Part shown: positions 1 through 11,588 of the stretch, piece after piece
Numbering within the stretch: the stretch's first letter is position 1
Layout of the letters: each line of letters opens with the position of its first letter
DNA from: Azohydromonas sediminis
Lineage (GTDB): Bacteria; Pseudomonadota; Gammaproteobacteria; Burkholderiales; Burkholderiaceae_C
Direction of reading: 5' to 3'
DNA length: 64,000 nucleotides
NCBI RefSeq assembly: GCF_003574675.1
Contig: NZ_QOAZ01000001.1
Coordinates: 1-64,000, forward strand
Made by a program: the position numbers and the translations under genes
Notes under the pieces: model-generated
The model's input: only the letters and a program-made list of their open reading frames with translations
The model's database searches: none
What the model was told of the DNA's origin: nothing

Positions 1-123
1 CGCCGCACCCTCGTCCCAGCGCACGTGCATGCGCCCGCCCAGCGTGTCCACCACCTGCGGCGCGCCGGCCGCCACTTCGGCCGCCAGGGCCACCTCGCGC
101 ATGCGTTGTTTGCTCTCACCCAT
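1..123 (-). CDS. Partial ORF at window edge, possibly a transposase N-terminus
   Basis: An ATG at 123 opens a 41-codon frame that runs leftward off the window with no stop. The visible N-terminus contains VVDTLGGRMHVRWDEG. From memory this resembles the start of transposases of IS4/IS1380-like elements common in Burkholderiales, but no catalytic residue lies inside the window. There is no clear ribosome binding site, and a second in-frame Met lies seven codons further in. It could equally be an unrelated hypothetical protein. The identification is a weak inference. Confidence 0.4.
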   Translation of the reverse strand, partial: MGESKQRMREVALAAEVAAGAPQVVDTLGGRMHVRWDEGAA

Positions 124-303
124 CGGGTGAGTGTGCCAAGACCCGTCAAAGCCGCGCCAGTGCTCGCTTAGCGCGCGATGACGGACGGTGAACTGCTGGA
201 TTCAGGCTGACAGCATCCGCGAGAAGCCGCCGACCGTCACCAAAGCAAAGGCCGCGATGGGCTGACACGTTTCCTCGATCCAACCCGGCACATCGCTCCA
301 GCT
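124..303. other. Intergenic stretch without a recognisable gene
   Basis: These 180 bases lie between the edge ORF and the stop of the crotonase gene. I see no convincing coding frame, tRNA or T-tailed hairpin. If the edge ORF is a transposase, one end of the insertion sequence should lie here, but its inverted repeat cannot be confirmed without the other end. Confidence 0.4.
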
Positions 304-1086
304 TCACGCCGGCCGCCCGTGGCGCCCGGCCCCGCCGGCGAAGCGCGCCGCCCCCTCGCGGCTCTCGCCCGACGCGAGCGTCGCCATCCCGAGCGCGAAC
401 TCGTGCGCGAGCGCGTCGCGCAGCGGCAGGCCGGCCTGCGCCTTGACGCTCGCGAGATCCGAGCGCAGGCAGGTCTGCGGCAGGGCGGCGAGTTCGCGCG
501 CGAGCGCGAGCGCGGCGTCGAGCGCCGTCTGGCCCGGCGCGGCGCGGCGCGTGGCCAGCCCGATCGCCATCGCCTCGTCGGCGTCGACGGCGCGGCCGGT
601 GAGGATCAGGTCGAGCGCCCGGCTCTCGCCGATCAGCCGCGGCAGGCGCACCGTGCCGCCGTCGATCAGCGGCACGCCCCAGCGGCGGCAGAACACACCG
701 AACACGGCGCTGTCGTCGACGACGCGCAGGTCGCACCACAGCGCGAGCTCGAAGCCCCCGGCCACCGCGTGGCCGCTGACGGCGGCGATCACGGGTTTGG
801 TCAGCACGAGCCGCGTCGGCCCCATCGGGCCGTCGGCGTCGAGGTCGTCCTCCAGCGGGTTCATGCGCTCGCCGCCTTCGGCGACCGCCTTCAGGTCGGC
901 CCCGGCGCAGAAGTGCCCGCCGGCGCCGGCGAGCACCGCGACGCGCGCGTCGGCGTCGGCGTCGAACGCGCGCAACGCCGCCGCGAGCGCGCGCGCCGTC
1001 GGGCCATCGACGGCATTGCGCGCCGCGGGCCGCTGCAGCGTGACGGTCCACACGGGGCCGTCGCGGGTGATGCCCACTGTCTCCAT
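304..1086 (-). CDS. Crotonase/enoyl-CoA hydratase family protein
   Basis: A 260-residue cytoplasmic protein of the crotonase fold, usual length for the family, acting on an acyl-CoA thioester. The ATG at 1086 is chosen because a strong GGAGGTG lies just before it; the frame stays open for 14 more codons upstream without a better start. The oxyanion-hole segments are visible (GGHFCAGAD, and VAGGFELALWCDL). The first hydratase glutamate is kept (GGFE), but the position of the second, QPE in rat mitochondrial hydratase, reads VFC here. Simple hydration is therefore doubtful, and isomerase, hydrolase or another crotonase chemistry is possible. It is divergent from the acyl-acid transport operon that begins 90 bp away, so a role in breaking down the same substrate is a reasonable guess. 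Confidence 0.85.
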   Translation of the reverse strand: METVGITRDGPVWTVTLQRPAARNAVDGPTARALAAALRAFDADADARVAVLAGAGGHFCAGADLKAVAEGGERMNPLEDDLDADGPMGPTRLVLTKPVIAAVSGHAVAGGFELALWCDLRVVDDSAVFGVFCRRWGVPLIDGGTVRLPRLIGESRALDLILTGRAVDADEAMAIGLATRRAAPGQTALDAALALARELAALPQTCLRSDLASVKAQAGLPLRDALAHEFALGMATLASGESREGAARFAGGAGRHGRPA

Positions 1087-1175
1087 CGTGACACCTCCTC
1101 GGGCGTTCTTGCGGGTTTCCTCGCGCACGACAGGCGCGGGGCTTTCGCTACAAATGCGCGGTCTCGTTCAGGTCA

Positions 1176-2078
1176 TTGTCGATCGGTCTCCCGGGGTTCG
1201 TCTTGCAGGTCCTGCAGGTTCTGGTCAGCGGCATCGCGCAAGGCTGCATCTACGGTCTGATCGCGCTGGGCTTCGTGCTCATCTACAAGGCCACCGAAGC
1301 GGTGAGCTTCGCGCAGGGCGACCTGATGATGCTCGGTGCCTTCGTCGGGCTGGCGGCGCTGACGGTGCTGGGCTTCCCGTTCTGGATCACGGTGCCGGCC
1401 GTGATCGCTGCGATGGGGCTGTTCGGCCTCGCGATCGAGCGCGTCGTGATCCGGCCCATCCTCGGCCAGCCGACGTTCTCGATCGTGATGCTGACGATCG
1501 GCGTGGGCTACGTCGCGCGTGGCGCGATCACGATGATCCCGGGCATCGGCACCGACACGCACACGCTGCCGGTGCCGTACAAGGACGCCGTCGTGCCGGT
1601 CGGCGGCGTCGTGCTGGCGGTCGAGCAACTCGTCGTGATCGCCGTCACCGCGGTGCTGTGCCTCGTGCTGTACCTGATGTTCAGCCGCAGCAAGGTCGGC
1701 ATCGCGATGCAGGCCGCGTCGCAGAACCAGCTCGCCGCCTACTACATGGGCATCCCGGTCAAGAAGCTCAACGGCGTCGTCTGGGCGCTGGCGGCGATGG
1801 TCGCGGCGGTGGCCGGGCTGCTGCTGGCGCCGATCACGTTCGTGCACGCCAACATGGGTTTCATCGGCCTGAAGGCGTTCCCGGCGGCGGTCGTCGGTGG
1901 CTTCGGCAGCCTGCCCGGTGCGATCGTCGGCGGGCTGATCATCGGCGTCGTCGAGTCGCTGGCCGGCTTCTACCTGCCCGAGGGCTTCAAGGACGTCGCG
2001 GCCTATGCCGTCGTGCTCTTGATGCTGATGATCAAGCCCAACGGCCTGTTCGGCGAGAACCTCAGAAAGAAGGTGTAG
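1176..2078 (+). CDS. Branched-chain-type ABC transporter permease (LivH family)
   Basis: A 300-residue inner-membrane permease with about eight hydrophobic segments and the typical opening VSGIAQGCIYGLIALGFVLI. It forms the membrane channel with the LivM-like protein encoded next. The start is a TTG at 1176, about 14 residues before the first conserved block. There is no in-frame ATG until deep inside the first helices, so the TTG is likely but not certain. It is the first gene of a tightly packed operon: permease, permease, ATPase, ATPase, acyl-CoA ligase, binding protein. The family name suggests amino acids, but the embedded ligase argues for a carboxylic acid substrate. Confidence 0.9.
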   Translation: MSIGLPGFVLQVLQVLVSGIAQGCIYGLIALGFVLIYKATEAVSFAQGDLMMLGAFVGLAALTVLGFPFWITVPAVIAAMGLFGLAIERVVIRPILGQPTFSIVMLTIGVGYVARGAITMIPGIGTDTHTLPVPYKDAVVPVGGVVLAVEQLVVIAVTAVLCLVLYLMFSRSKVGIAMQAASQNQLAAYYMGIPVKKLNGVVWALAAMVAAVAGLLLAPITFVHANMGFIGLKAFPAAVVGGFGSLPGAIVGGLIIGVVESLAGFYLPEGFKDVAAYAVVLLMLMIKPNGLFGENLRKKV

Positions 2079-2084
2079 CGGGCG

Positions 2085-3161
2085 ATGCGCTTCATCTTCA
2101 AGACCAGTTACGACCAGGACATCCGCCTGGCCAAGCACGGCGGGCACCGGTTCTGGTACGGCCTGCTGCTCGCCGCGCTGGTGACTGCGCCGTGGTGGCT
2201 CGAGTCGTACGGCCTCGCGCAGCTGACCTTCATCCTGATCTACGGCATCGTCGGCCTCGGGCTGATGCTGCTCGCCGGCTTCACCGGGCTGTTCTCGATC
2301 GGGCACGCGGCGTTCCTCGGCGTCGGCGCGTACACGCAGGCGGTGCTCGCCGCGCAGGGCTGGCCGTTCCCGCTGTCGCTCGCGGCCGCCGCCGGCCTGT
2401 CGGCCGCGGTCGGTGCCGTCGTCGGGCTGCCGGCGCTGCGCGTCAAAGGGATCTACCTCGGCATCGCGACGCTGGCCTTCGGTTTCATCGTCGAGGAGGT
2501 GCTCGCGCGCTGGGAGAGCGTCACCGGCGGCAACGCCGGGCTGATGGTCGGCCAGCCGCAGATGTTCGGCTGGGTCGCCGACAGCGGCGAGACGTTCTAT
2601 TTCCTCTGCCTCGTGATCACGGTGGCCTGCACGCTGGCGGTGCTCAACCTGCTGCGCAGCCCCACCGGCCGCGCGTTCGTCGCGATCCGCGACAGCGAGA
2701 TCTCGGCGCAGAGCATGGGCATCCACCTCGCGTACTACAAGACGCTGAGCTTCGCGATCAGCGCCGCGCTGGCCGGCATCGGCGGCGCGCTGTACGCGCA
2801 CGCGATCCGCTTCCTGAGCCCGGACCAGTTCAACATCATCGCGTCGATCGACCTGCTGCTGATGGTCGTCATCGGCGGGCTCGGCAGCGTGCACGGTGCC
2901 TTCCTCGGCGCGATCTTCCTGATCGGCATGCCGCAGGCGATCAGCGCGCTGAAGGACGTGCTGCCCGACACGATCGCGCAGGCACCGGGCCTCAAGGCCG
3001 TGATCTACGGTGCCGTGCTGATCGCGTTCGTGCTGTTCGAACCGATGGGTCTTTACGGCCGCTGGCTGAAGATCCGCACGTGGTTCCAGCTCTTCCCCTT
3101 CTACCGCAAGGGCCTGTTCAAGCGGCAGAAGGCGTTCCAGAAGTCCGACCGGCTGCGCTAG
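2085..3161 (+). CDS. Branched-chain-type ABC transporter permease (LivM family)
   Basis: A 358-residue inner-membrane permease, second half of the importer channel. It begins six bases after the LivH-like stop. The N-terminal cytoplasmic stretch of about 25 residues is followed by hydrophobic segments and the family block [20 protein letters not shown]. Near the C-terminus [20 protein letters not shown] is typical of LivM, followed by a basic cytoplasmic tail ([19 protein letters not shown]). Length and organisation are normal for the family. Confidence 0.93.
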   Translation: MRFIFKTSYDQDIRLAKHGGHRFWYGLLLAALVTAPWWLESYGLAQLTFILIYGIVGLGLMLLAGFTGLFSIGHAAFLGVGAYTQAVLAAQGWPFPLSLAAAAGLSAAVGAVVGLPALRVKGIYLGIATLAFGFIVEEVLARWESVTGGNAGLMVGQPQMFGWVADSGETFYFLCLVITVACTLAVLNLLRSPTGRAFVAIRDSEISAQSMGIHLAYYKTLSFAISAALAGIGGALYAHAIRFLSPDQFNIIASIDLLLMVVIGGLGSVHGAFLGAIFLIGMPQAISALKDVLPDTIAQAPGLKAVIYGAVLIAFVLFEPMGLYGRWLKIRTWFQLFPFYRKGLFKRQKAFQKSDRLR

Positions 3162-3163
3162 CG

Positions 3164-3961
3164 ATGCAGGACGTGCTGCTCTCGGCGAAGAACCTGCAAG
3201 TGCGCTTCGGCGGCGTGCTGGCGGTCAACGACGTCAGCTTCGACGTGCGCCGCGGCGAGGTGTTCACGCTGATCGGCCCCAACGGCGCCGGCAAGACGAC
3301 GGTGTTCAACCTGATCAGCCGCATCTACACGCCCACCGCCGGCTCGATCACGTTCGAGGGGCAGGACCTGCTCGCGGTGCCGCCGCACAAGATCGCGCCG
3401 CTGGGCATCGCGCGCACGTTCCAGAACATCGAGCTGTTCGAGCACGCCACCGTGCTGCAGAACTTGCTGATCGGCCGCCACGTGCACCGCACGAGCGGGC
3501 TGTGGAGCGAGATGCTGTTCCTGCCGAAGGTGCGTGCCGCCGAGCGCGCAACGCGCGAGAAGGTCGAGGAGGTGATCGACTTCCTCGACCTGCAGCACTA
3601 CCGCGACACGATGGTCGCCGGGCTGCCCTACGGTGTGCGCAAGGTCGTCGAGCTCGCGCGCGCACTGGCCACCGGGCCAAAGCTGCTGCTGCTCGACGAG
3701 CCGTCGTCGGGGCTGAACGTCGAGGAAACCGGCGACATGGCGTTCTGGATTCAGGACATCGTCGACGACCTCGGCATCACGGTGCTGATGGTCGAACACG
3801 ACATGGGGCTGGTCTCGCGCGTGTCGGACCGCGTGCTCGCGATGAACCAGGGCGAGGTGCTCGCGCTCGGCACGCCGGCCGAGGTGCAATCGCACCCGGG
3901 CGTCGTCGAGGCCTATCTCGGCACCGCCGACGACGCGTCGTCGCTGCGCAGGGGACCCTGA
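3164..3961 (+). CDS. ABC transporter ATP-binding protein (LivG family)
   Basis: A 265-residue ATPase subunit that powers the importer from the cytoplasmic face. Walker A is GPNGAGKTT, Walker B is [12 protein letters not shown], and the switch histidine is in MVEHDM. The signature segment reads [15 protein letters not shown] and lacks the LSGGQ-type glutamine; this variant looks like a LivG subfamily trait rather than damage. The ATG lies two bases after the LivM-like stop, and the stop codon shares its last base with the next ATG. Confidence 0.93.
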   Translation: MQDVLLSAKNLQVRFGGVLAVNDVSFDVRRGEVFTLIGPNGAGKTTVFNLISRIYTPTAGSITFEGQDLLAVPPHKIAPLGIARTFQNIELFEHATVLQNLLIGRHVHRTSGLWSEMLFLPKVRAAERATREKVEEVIDFLDLQHYRDTMVAGLPYGVRKVVELARALATGPKLLLLDEPSSGLNVEETGDMAFWIQDIVDDLGITVLMVEHDMGLVSRVSDRVLAMNQGEVLALGTPAEVQSHPGVVEAYLGTADDASSLRRGP

Positions 3962-4734
3962 TGGCCGAGGTCATCCTCAAGCTCAGCAACGTCGAGAGCG
4001 CCTACGGCCCGATCAAGGCGATCCGCGGCGTGAGCCTGCAGGTCGAGCGCGGCCAGATCGCGACCGTGCTCGGCAGCAACGGCGCGGGCAAGACGACGAT
4101 CCTGAAGACGATCAGCGGCATCATCGACCCGCGCAAGGGCACGGTCGAGTTCAAGGGCATGAACATCACCGCGCAGGACCCCGCATTCATCGTCCAGCAG
4201 GGCCTCGTGCACGTGCCCGAGGGGCGCGAGGTGTTTCCGCTGCTGTCGGTGCACGACAACCTGCTGATGGGCGCCTACACGCGCACCGACCGCGACGCGG
4301 TCGCGCGCGACATGGAGGCGGTGTACCGCTACTTCCCGATCCTCAAGGAGCGCGAGAAGCAAGACGCGGGGCTGCTGTCGGGCGGGCAGCAGCAGATGCT
4401 CGCGATCAGCCGCGCGCTGATGGCCGCGCCCGAGCTGATGCTGCTCGACGAGCCGAGCCTGGGGCTGAGTCCGAAGCTGACGAAGGAGATCTTCGAGATC
4501 ATCGTGCGCATCAACCGCGAGCGCGGCACGACGATGCTGCTCGTCGAGCAGAACGCGAACATGGCGCTCAACGCCGCCGACTACGGCTACGTGCTCGAGA
4601 ACGGCCGTATCGTGATGGAAGACACCTGCGAGCGCCTGCGCGAGAAGGAGGACATCAAGGAGTTCTACCTGGGCATGAAGGAGGCCGGCGCGCGCGGCGA
4701 GCGGCGCTGGAAGAAGAAGAAGACGTGGCGGTGA
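3961..4734 (+). CDS. ABC transporter ATP-binding protein (LivF family)
   Basis: A 257-residue second ATPase of the importer. Walker A is GSNGAGKTT, the signature is LLSGGQQQMLAISRAL, and Walker B is LMLLDEPSLGLS. The segment VPEGREVFPLLSVHDNL is typical of LivF. The start codon overlaps the LivG-like stop by one base, so translation is probably coupled. The C-terminus carries an unusually basic tail (GERRWKKKKTWR) beyond the usual LivF end. The acyl-CoA ligase starts four bases downstream. Confidence 0.93.
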   Translation: MAEVILKLSNVESAYGPIKAIRGVSLQVERGQIATVLGSNGAGKTTILKTISGIIDPRKGTVEFKGMNITAQDPAFIVQQGLVHVPEGREVFPLLSVHDNLLMGAYTRTDRDAVARDMEAVYRYFPILKEREKQDAGLLSGGQQQMLAISRALMAAPELMLLDEPSLGLSPKLTKEIFEIIVRINRERGTTMLLVEQNANMALNAADYGYVLENGRIVMEDTCERLREKEDIKEFYLGMKEAGARGERRWKKKKTWR

Positions 4735-4738
4735 GCGC

Positions 4739-6607
4739 ATGAGCAACCTGTGGGACCTGAGCCACATCCAGCCGCGCACCGACATCGTCGTGCCCGGCGA
4801 GACGATCCCCGAGGTGTTCTGGAACGCCGTGCGGATGCGCGGCGACGCGGTGTGGCTGCGCGAGAAGCACCTCGGGTTGTGGCGTGCGTGGACGTGGAAC
4901 GACACCGGCCGCGCGGTGCGCGAGGTCGCGATGGGGCTGGCCGCGCTCGGCTTCGAGCCCGGCGACACGGCGTCGATCCTGTCGAACACCCTCGTCGAGT
5001 GGGTGCTGGCCGACCTCGGCATCCTCAGCGCCGGCGGCGTCTCGAACGGCATCTACCCGACCGACTCGCCGAGCCAGGTGCAGTACCTGTGCGAGGACTC
5101 GGCGACGTCGATCCTCTTCGTCGAAGACGAGGAGCAGCTCGACAAGGCGCTCGAGGTGCGCGAGCGGCTGCCGCGGCTGAAGAAGATCGTCGTCTTCGAC
5201 ATGGAGGGGCTGCACCGCTTCGAGGATCCGATGGTCGTCAGCTTCGACGTGCTGCGCAGCATGGGCCGCGAGCACGACCGCGCGCACCCGGGGCTGTTCG
5301 ACGCGCGCGTCAGCAGCCGCCGTCCCGAGGACCTCGCGATCCTGATCTACACCTCGGGCACCACCGGCAAGCCCAAGGGCGCGATGCATGCGCACAGGAG
5401 CCTGGTCTACACGATGCGCGGCTACAACACGCTGATCGCGCAGGACGAGCGCGACGAGCGCATGTGCTTCCTGCCGCTGTGCCACGTCGCCGAGCGTCTG
5501 GGCGGCGAGTACTTCTCGATGTACACCGGCTCGAAACTGAACTTCGTCGAGAACCCCGACACGGTGCCCGAGAACGTGCGCGAGATCGCGCCCACCGTGT
5601 TCGTCGCCGTGCCGCGCGTGTGGGAGAAGTTCTACTCGGCGGTGACGATCGCGCTGTCGGAGTCGACGAAGCTGCAGCAGGCCGCCTACGCCTGGGCCAT
5701 CGGCGTCGGGCGGCGCATCGCCGACCTCGTGCTCGCCGGCCGGCCGGTGCCGGCGACGCTGAAGCTGCAGTTCCGGCTCGCGCGGCTGCTCGTGCTCGAC
5801 AACGTGCGCAAGCTGATCGGCATCCACCGCTCGCGCTTCCTCGTCACCGGCGCGGCGCCGATCTCGCCCGAGCTGGTGCGCTGGTACCTCTCGCTCGGCG
5901 TGCCGATGCTCGAAGTGTGGGGACAGACCGAGTCGGGCGGCGCCTCGACCGGGATGCCCGCGTGGAAGATCAAGCCCGGCTCGATCGGGCCGGCGTGCAG
6001 CTACAACGAGGTGCGGATCGACCCGACCACCGGCGAGCTGCTGATCCGCGGCCCCAACGTCTTCATGGGCTACCTGAACCAGCCCGAGAAGACGGCCGAG
6101 ACGATCGACGCCGACGGCTGGCTGCACACCGGTGACGTCGGCACCGTCGACGACGAAGGGTTCTTCCGCATCACGGACCGGATGAAGGACATCATCATCA
6201 CGGCCGGGGGCAAGAACATCACGCCCAGCGAGATCGAGAACGAGCTGAAGTTCTCGCCGTACATCACCGACGCGGTGGTGATCGGCGACCGGCGCCCGTA
6301 CTTGACGGTGCTGATCATGATCGACCAGGAGAACGTCGAGAAGTACGCGCAGGACCACGACGTGCCGTTCTCGAACTACGCGAGCCTGACGCGCGCGCGC
6401 GAGGTGCAGGAGCTGATCCAGCGCGAGATCGACAAGGTCAACGCCAAGTTCGCGCGTGTCGAGCAGATCAAGGCGTTCCGCCTGATCGAGACGCAACTCA
6501 CCGCCGAGGACGAGGAACTGACCCCGACGATGAAGCTCAAACGGCGGTTCGTGCAGCAGAAGTACGCCCCGCTGATCGAGTCGATGTACGGCAACGGCCG
6601 CAGCTAG
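4739..6607 (+). CDS. AMP-dependent acyl-CoA synthetase/ligase
   Basis: A 622-residue adenylate-forming enzyme that activates a carboxylic acid to its CoA thioester with ATP. The phosphate-binding loop YTSGTTGKPKG is at residues 204-214. The aspartate motif LHTGDVG is near 460 and the hinge block TDRMKDIIITAGGKNITP near 480-495. The likely catalytic lysine is in TPTMKLKRRF near the C-terminus. Length and the large N-terminal domain fit long-chain or aromatic acyl-CoA ligases. Its place between the transporter ATPases and the binding protein suggests that the imported acid is activated immediately on entry. The exact substrate (fatty, dicarboxylic or aromatic acid) cannot be read from the sequence. 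Confidence 0.9.
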   Translation: MSNLWDLSHIQPRTDIVVPGETIPEVFWNAVRMRGDAVWLREKHLGLWRAWTWNDTGRAVREVAMGLAALGFEPGDTASILSNTLVEWVLADLGILSAGGVSNGIYPTDSPSQVQYLCEDSATSILFVEDEEQLDKALEVRERLPRLKKIVVFDMEGLHRFEDPMVVSFDVLRSMGREHDRAHPGLFDARVSSRRPEDLAILIYTSGTTGKPKGAMHAHRSLVYTMRGYNTLIAQDERDERMCFLPLCHVAERLGGEYFSMYTGSKLNFVENPDTVPENVREIAPTVFVAVPRVWEKFYSAVTIALSESTKLQQAAYAWAIGVGRRIADLVLAGRPVPATLKLQFRLARLLVLDNVRKLIGIHRSRFLVTGAAPISPELVRWYLSLGVPMLEVWGQTESGGASTGMPAWKIKPGSIGPACSYNEVRIDPTTGELLIRGPNVFMGYLNQPEKTAETIDADGWLHTGDVGTVDDEGFFRITDRMKDIIITAGGKNITPSEIENELKFSPYITDAVVIGDRRPYLTVLIMIDQENVEKYAQDHDVPFSNYASLTRAREVQELIQREIDKVNAKFARVEQIKAFRLIETQLTAEDEELTPTMKLKRRFVQQKYAPLIESMYGNGRS

Positions 6608-6628
6608 CGGCACTCAAGGAGACGACGC

Positions 6629-7795
6629 ATGAAACACACCCTCACCGCCTTGGCGCTGGCCGTTGCGGCGCCGCTGGCTATGGCGCAGGCGACGCAGGGC
6701 GTCAGCAAGAACGAGATCGTGATCGGCTCGATCCAGGACCTGTCGGGGCCGATCGCCGGCTTCGGCAAGCAGGTGCGCCTGGGCATGATGCTGCGCGTCG
6801 ACGAGGCCAACGAGCAAGGCGGCGTCAACGGCCGCAAGCTGCGCCTGGTCGTCGAGGACTCGGCCTACGACCCGCGCAAGGCCGTGCTCGCGGCGCAGAA
6901 GCTCGTCAACCAGGACAAGGTGTTCGCCGTCGTCGGCCACATCGGCACGGCGCAGAACATGGCGGCGATGCCGGTGCAGTTCGAGAAGAACGTCCTCAAC
7001 TTCTTCCCCGTGACCGCGGCGCGGCAGATGTACGAGCCGTTTCACCGGCTGAAGTATTCGTTCGCGGCGCCGTACTACGACCAGATGCTGATCGCCGCGC
7101 CGATGCTGTACAAGCAGAAGAACGCGACCAAGGCCTGCACGATGTACCAGGACGACGAGTTCGGCCTGGAAGTGATGCGCGGTGCCGAGGACGGCCTGAA
7201 GACGATCGGCGTCACGCTCGCCGAGAAGACGACCTACAAGCGCGGCGCGACCGACTTCTCGAGCCAGGTCGCGCGCATGAAGGCCGCCGGCTGCGACTTC
7301 GTCGTGCTCGGCACCATCATCCGCGAGACGATCGGCGCGATCGCCGAGGCGCGCAAGACCGGCTTCAGCCCGACCTTCCTCGGCTCGAGCGCCGCCTACA
7401 CCGACCTGATCCACAAGCTCGGCGGCAAGGCGATGGACGGGCTGTACGCGACGATGACGGTGCAGCACCCGTACCTCGACGACACCTCGCGCGAGATCAG
7501 CTTCTGGGCCAACAAGTACAAGACCAAGTTCAACGAGGACCCAACGGTGTTCTCGGTGTACGGCTACAACGCGGTCGACGCCTTCATCCGCGCCGCGACC
7601 AAGGCCGGCCCGAACCTGACGACCGACAGCTTCATCAAGGCGATGGATTCGATGACGATCCCGCCCGACATCTTCGGCAGTGCCGAGATGACGTTCAGCC
7701 CGACGAAGCGCCTGGGCAGCAACGCGACGCGGCTGTCGCAGCTGCAGGACGCGCGCTGGAAGGTCGTCAGCGACTACATGACGCCGAAGAAGTGA
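6629..7795 (+). CDS. ABC transporter substrate-binding protein (LivK-type)
   Basis: A 388-residue periplasmic binding protein of the type I fold (Peripla_BP_6). A Sec signal peptide covers residues 1-19 (hydrophobic LTALALAVAAPLAMA, predicted cleavage before Gln20). The mature start, SKNEIVIGSIQDLSGPIAGF, is typical of Liv-type receptors. A good AAGGAGA ribosome site precedes the ATG. It is the last gene of the transporter operon and is followed by an intrinsic terminator. It should deliver the substrate to the LivH/LivM channel. Confidence 0.93.
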   Translation: MKHTLTALALAVAAPLAMAQATQGVSKNEIVIGSIQDLSGPIAGFGKQVRLGMMLRVDEANEQGGVNGRKLRLVVEDSAYDPRKAVLAAQKLVNQDKVFAVVGHIGTAQNMAAMPVQFEKNVLNFFPVTAARQMYEPFHRLKYSFAAPYYDQMLIAAPMLYKQKNATKACTMYQDDEFGLEVMRGAEDGLKTIGVTLAEKTTYKRGATDFSSQVARMKAAGCDFVVLGTIIRETIGAIAEARKTGFSPTFLGSSAAYTDLIHKLGGKAMDGLYATMTVQHPYLDDTSREISFWANKYKTKFNEDPTVFSVYGYNAVDAFIRAATKAGPNLTTDSFIKAMDSMTIPPDIFGSAEMTFSPTKRLGSNATRLSQLQDARWKVVSDYMTPKK

Positions 7796-7837
7796 CGCCG
7801 TGACGCGCGCGGGCGCCGCGCTGCGTCGACGTTCTCA

Positions 7838-7860
7838 AGCCGCCTGCGGGCGGCTTTTTC
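7838..7860 (+). terminator. Intrinsic terminator of the transporter operon
   Basis: Perfect 7-bp stem AGCCGCC/GGCGGCT with a TGCG loop, followed directly by TTTTT, 43 bases after the binding-protein stop codon. Confidence 0.9.
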
Positions 7861-7913
7861 GTGCCCGCGCCCCGCCGCGGTGGCTCGACGGTGGATCGGC
7901 ATCCGCAGGATCG

Positions 7914-7936
7914 AGTATGTATACTGAATACATACT
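7914..7936. promoter_or_regulatory. Palindromic operator of the vapBC pair, overlapping a -10 box
   Basis: A perfect 9-bp inverted repeat, AGTATGTAT and ATACATACT, separated by ACTGA. It is AT-rich inside very GC-rich DNA and lies 17 bases before the antitoxin ATG. TATACT at 7920-7925 inside it looks like a -10 element. Antitoxins of this class bind such palindromes and repress their own operon; here that is inferred from position and symmetry. Confidence 0.75.
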
Positions 7937-7953
7937 TCGCCGCACATGCCGTC

Positions 7954-8199
7954 ATGGAAGCCACCGTCGCCGAACGCGGCCAGATCACGCTGCCCAAGGC
8001 CGTGCGCGACGCGCTCGGCCTGACCAAGGGCACCAAGCTCAAGGTCGAGCTCGACGGCAGCCGCATCATCCTGCGCAAGGAGGTCGATGACGCGCTGTCG
8101 CGCCTGCGCGGACGCTTCCGGCTGCCACCAGGCGTGACCACCGACGACGTGATGCGCGAGCTGCGCGGCCGCGCCCCCGGCGACCCGGCCGACACCTGA
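7954..8199 (+). CDS. vapB: AbrB/SpoVT-type antitoxin (VapB-like)
   Basis: An 81-residue protein with an N-terminal swapped-hairpin DNA-binding domain (MEATVAERGQITLPKAVRDA, residues 1-20, then GLTKGTKLKVELDG). The C-terminal 35 residues should bind and block the toxin. ATG at 7954 is chosen because the AbrB domain normally begins right there. An in-frame start at 7861 would run through the terminator and the operator. No clear Shine-Dalgarno is visible, so the leader may be very short. Its stop overlaps the toxin ATG by one base, the classic arrangement. Confidence 0.88.
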   Translation: MEATVAERGQITLPKAVRDALGLTKGTKLKVELDGSRIILRKEVDDALSRLRGRFRLPPGVTTDDVMRELRGRAPGDPADT

Positions 8200-8621
8200 T
8201 GATCGCCGTCGACTCCCCGGTGCTGATCGACCTGCTCGGCGGCGACGCACGCGCCGAAGCGGCCGAGGAGAGCCTGCGCGACGCGCTCGCGCGCGGCCCC
8301 GTCGTCGTGTGCGACGTCGTCGTCAGCGAGGTCGTCAGCGGCCTCGGTTACGGCGCCGAGCTGCTCGACACGCTCGAGCAGGCCGGCATCACGTTCTCGC
8401 CGATCGAGGCACGTGCGGCCGTGCGCGCCGGCGAGATGCAGCGCCGCTACAAGGAGCGCCGTAAGGCCGCCGGACTGCCTGCCGCCGGCCCGCGCACCGT
8501 GCCCGATTTCCTGATCGGCGCGCACGCGCTGCTGCAGTGCAACGGCCTGATCACGCGCGACGCCAGTTTCTTCCGCGACTACTTCAAGGGCCTCAAAGTC
8601 ATCGTGCCGCAAGGCGCATGA
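8199..8621 (+). CDS. vapC: PIN-domain ribonuclease toxin (VapC-like)
   Basis: A 140-residue PIN-domain protein. The four acidic residues expected at the metal site are present: Asp5 (AVDSPVLIDLL), Glu44 (VVSEVV), Asp103 (VPDFLIGAHA) and Asp121 (ITRDASFF). The toxin is therefore probably an active endoribonuclease that inhibits translation when free of the antitoxin. It is translationally coupled to vapB. The pair sits between two housekeeping genes with no other mobile DNA beside it. Confidence 0.9.
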   Translation: MIAVDSPVLIDLLGGDARAEAAEESLRDALARGPVVVCDVVVSEVVSGLGYGAELLDTLEQAGITFSPIEARAAVRAGEMQRRYKERRKAAGLPAAGPRTVPDFLIGAHALLQCNGLITRDASFFRDYFKGLKVIVPQGA

Positions 8622-8687
8622 CCGACGATGCCGCCGCCCCATCCCTTTCCCGCACCGCAACCCCTCCGACGCCAACAGGACCGCCCC

Positions 8688-11429
<2,742 letters not shown>

Positions 11430-11440
11430 AATGAACCACC

Positions 11441-11500
11441 CCCGAAGCGCCTTCGGCGCTCCCCCTCGAGGGGGCGCCGCCAGCGGACCGGCAAAGCCGG
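11441..11500. repeat. Structured extragenic element with three successive hairpins
   Basis: Directly after acnA lie three short inverted repeats in a row: AGCGCC-TTC-GGCGCT (11446-11460), the perfect palindrome CCCCCTCGAGGGGG (11461-11474) and CCGGC-AAA-GCCGG (11488-11500). From memory, elements of this build are scattered between genes in Burkholderiales genomes. Only one copy is in this window, so its repeat status is inferred. It may act as terminator or RNA-stabilising structure for acnA. Confidence 0.55.
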
Positions 11501-11588
11501 ATCCGCGGCGGCCGCTTGAAACCTCGACGTTCATCGGTCGTGGGGGCTGTCGGCGCGGAAGGGGCAACTGACTGGAACCCGCGCCTCG

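Noticed and set aside
443-3961. Open plus-strand frame of more than 1,100 codons from 443 to the LivG stop
   Set aside because: Only its end (from 3,164) is the LivG gene. The rest is antisense to the crotonase gene or out of frame with LivH and LivM, and its product is Arg/Ala low-complexity, typical of GC-rich shadow frames.
7914-7936. The vapBC palindrome as a transcription terminator
   Set aside because: It has an AT-rich stem, no T tail on the plus strand, and contains a -10 box directly before a gene.
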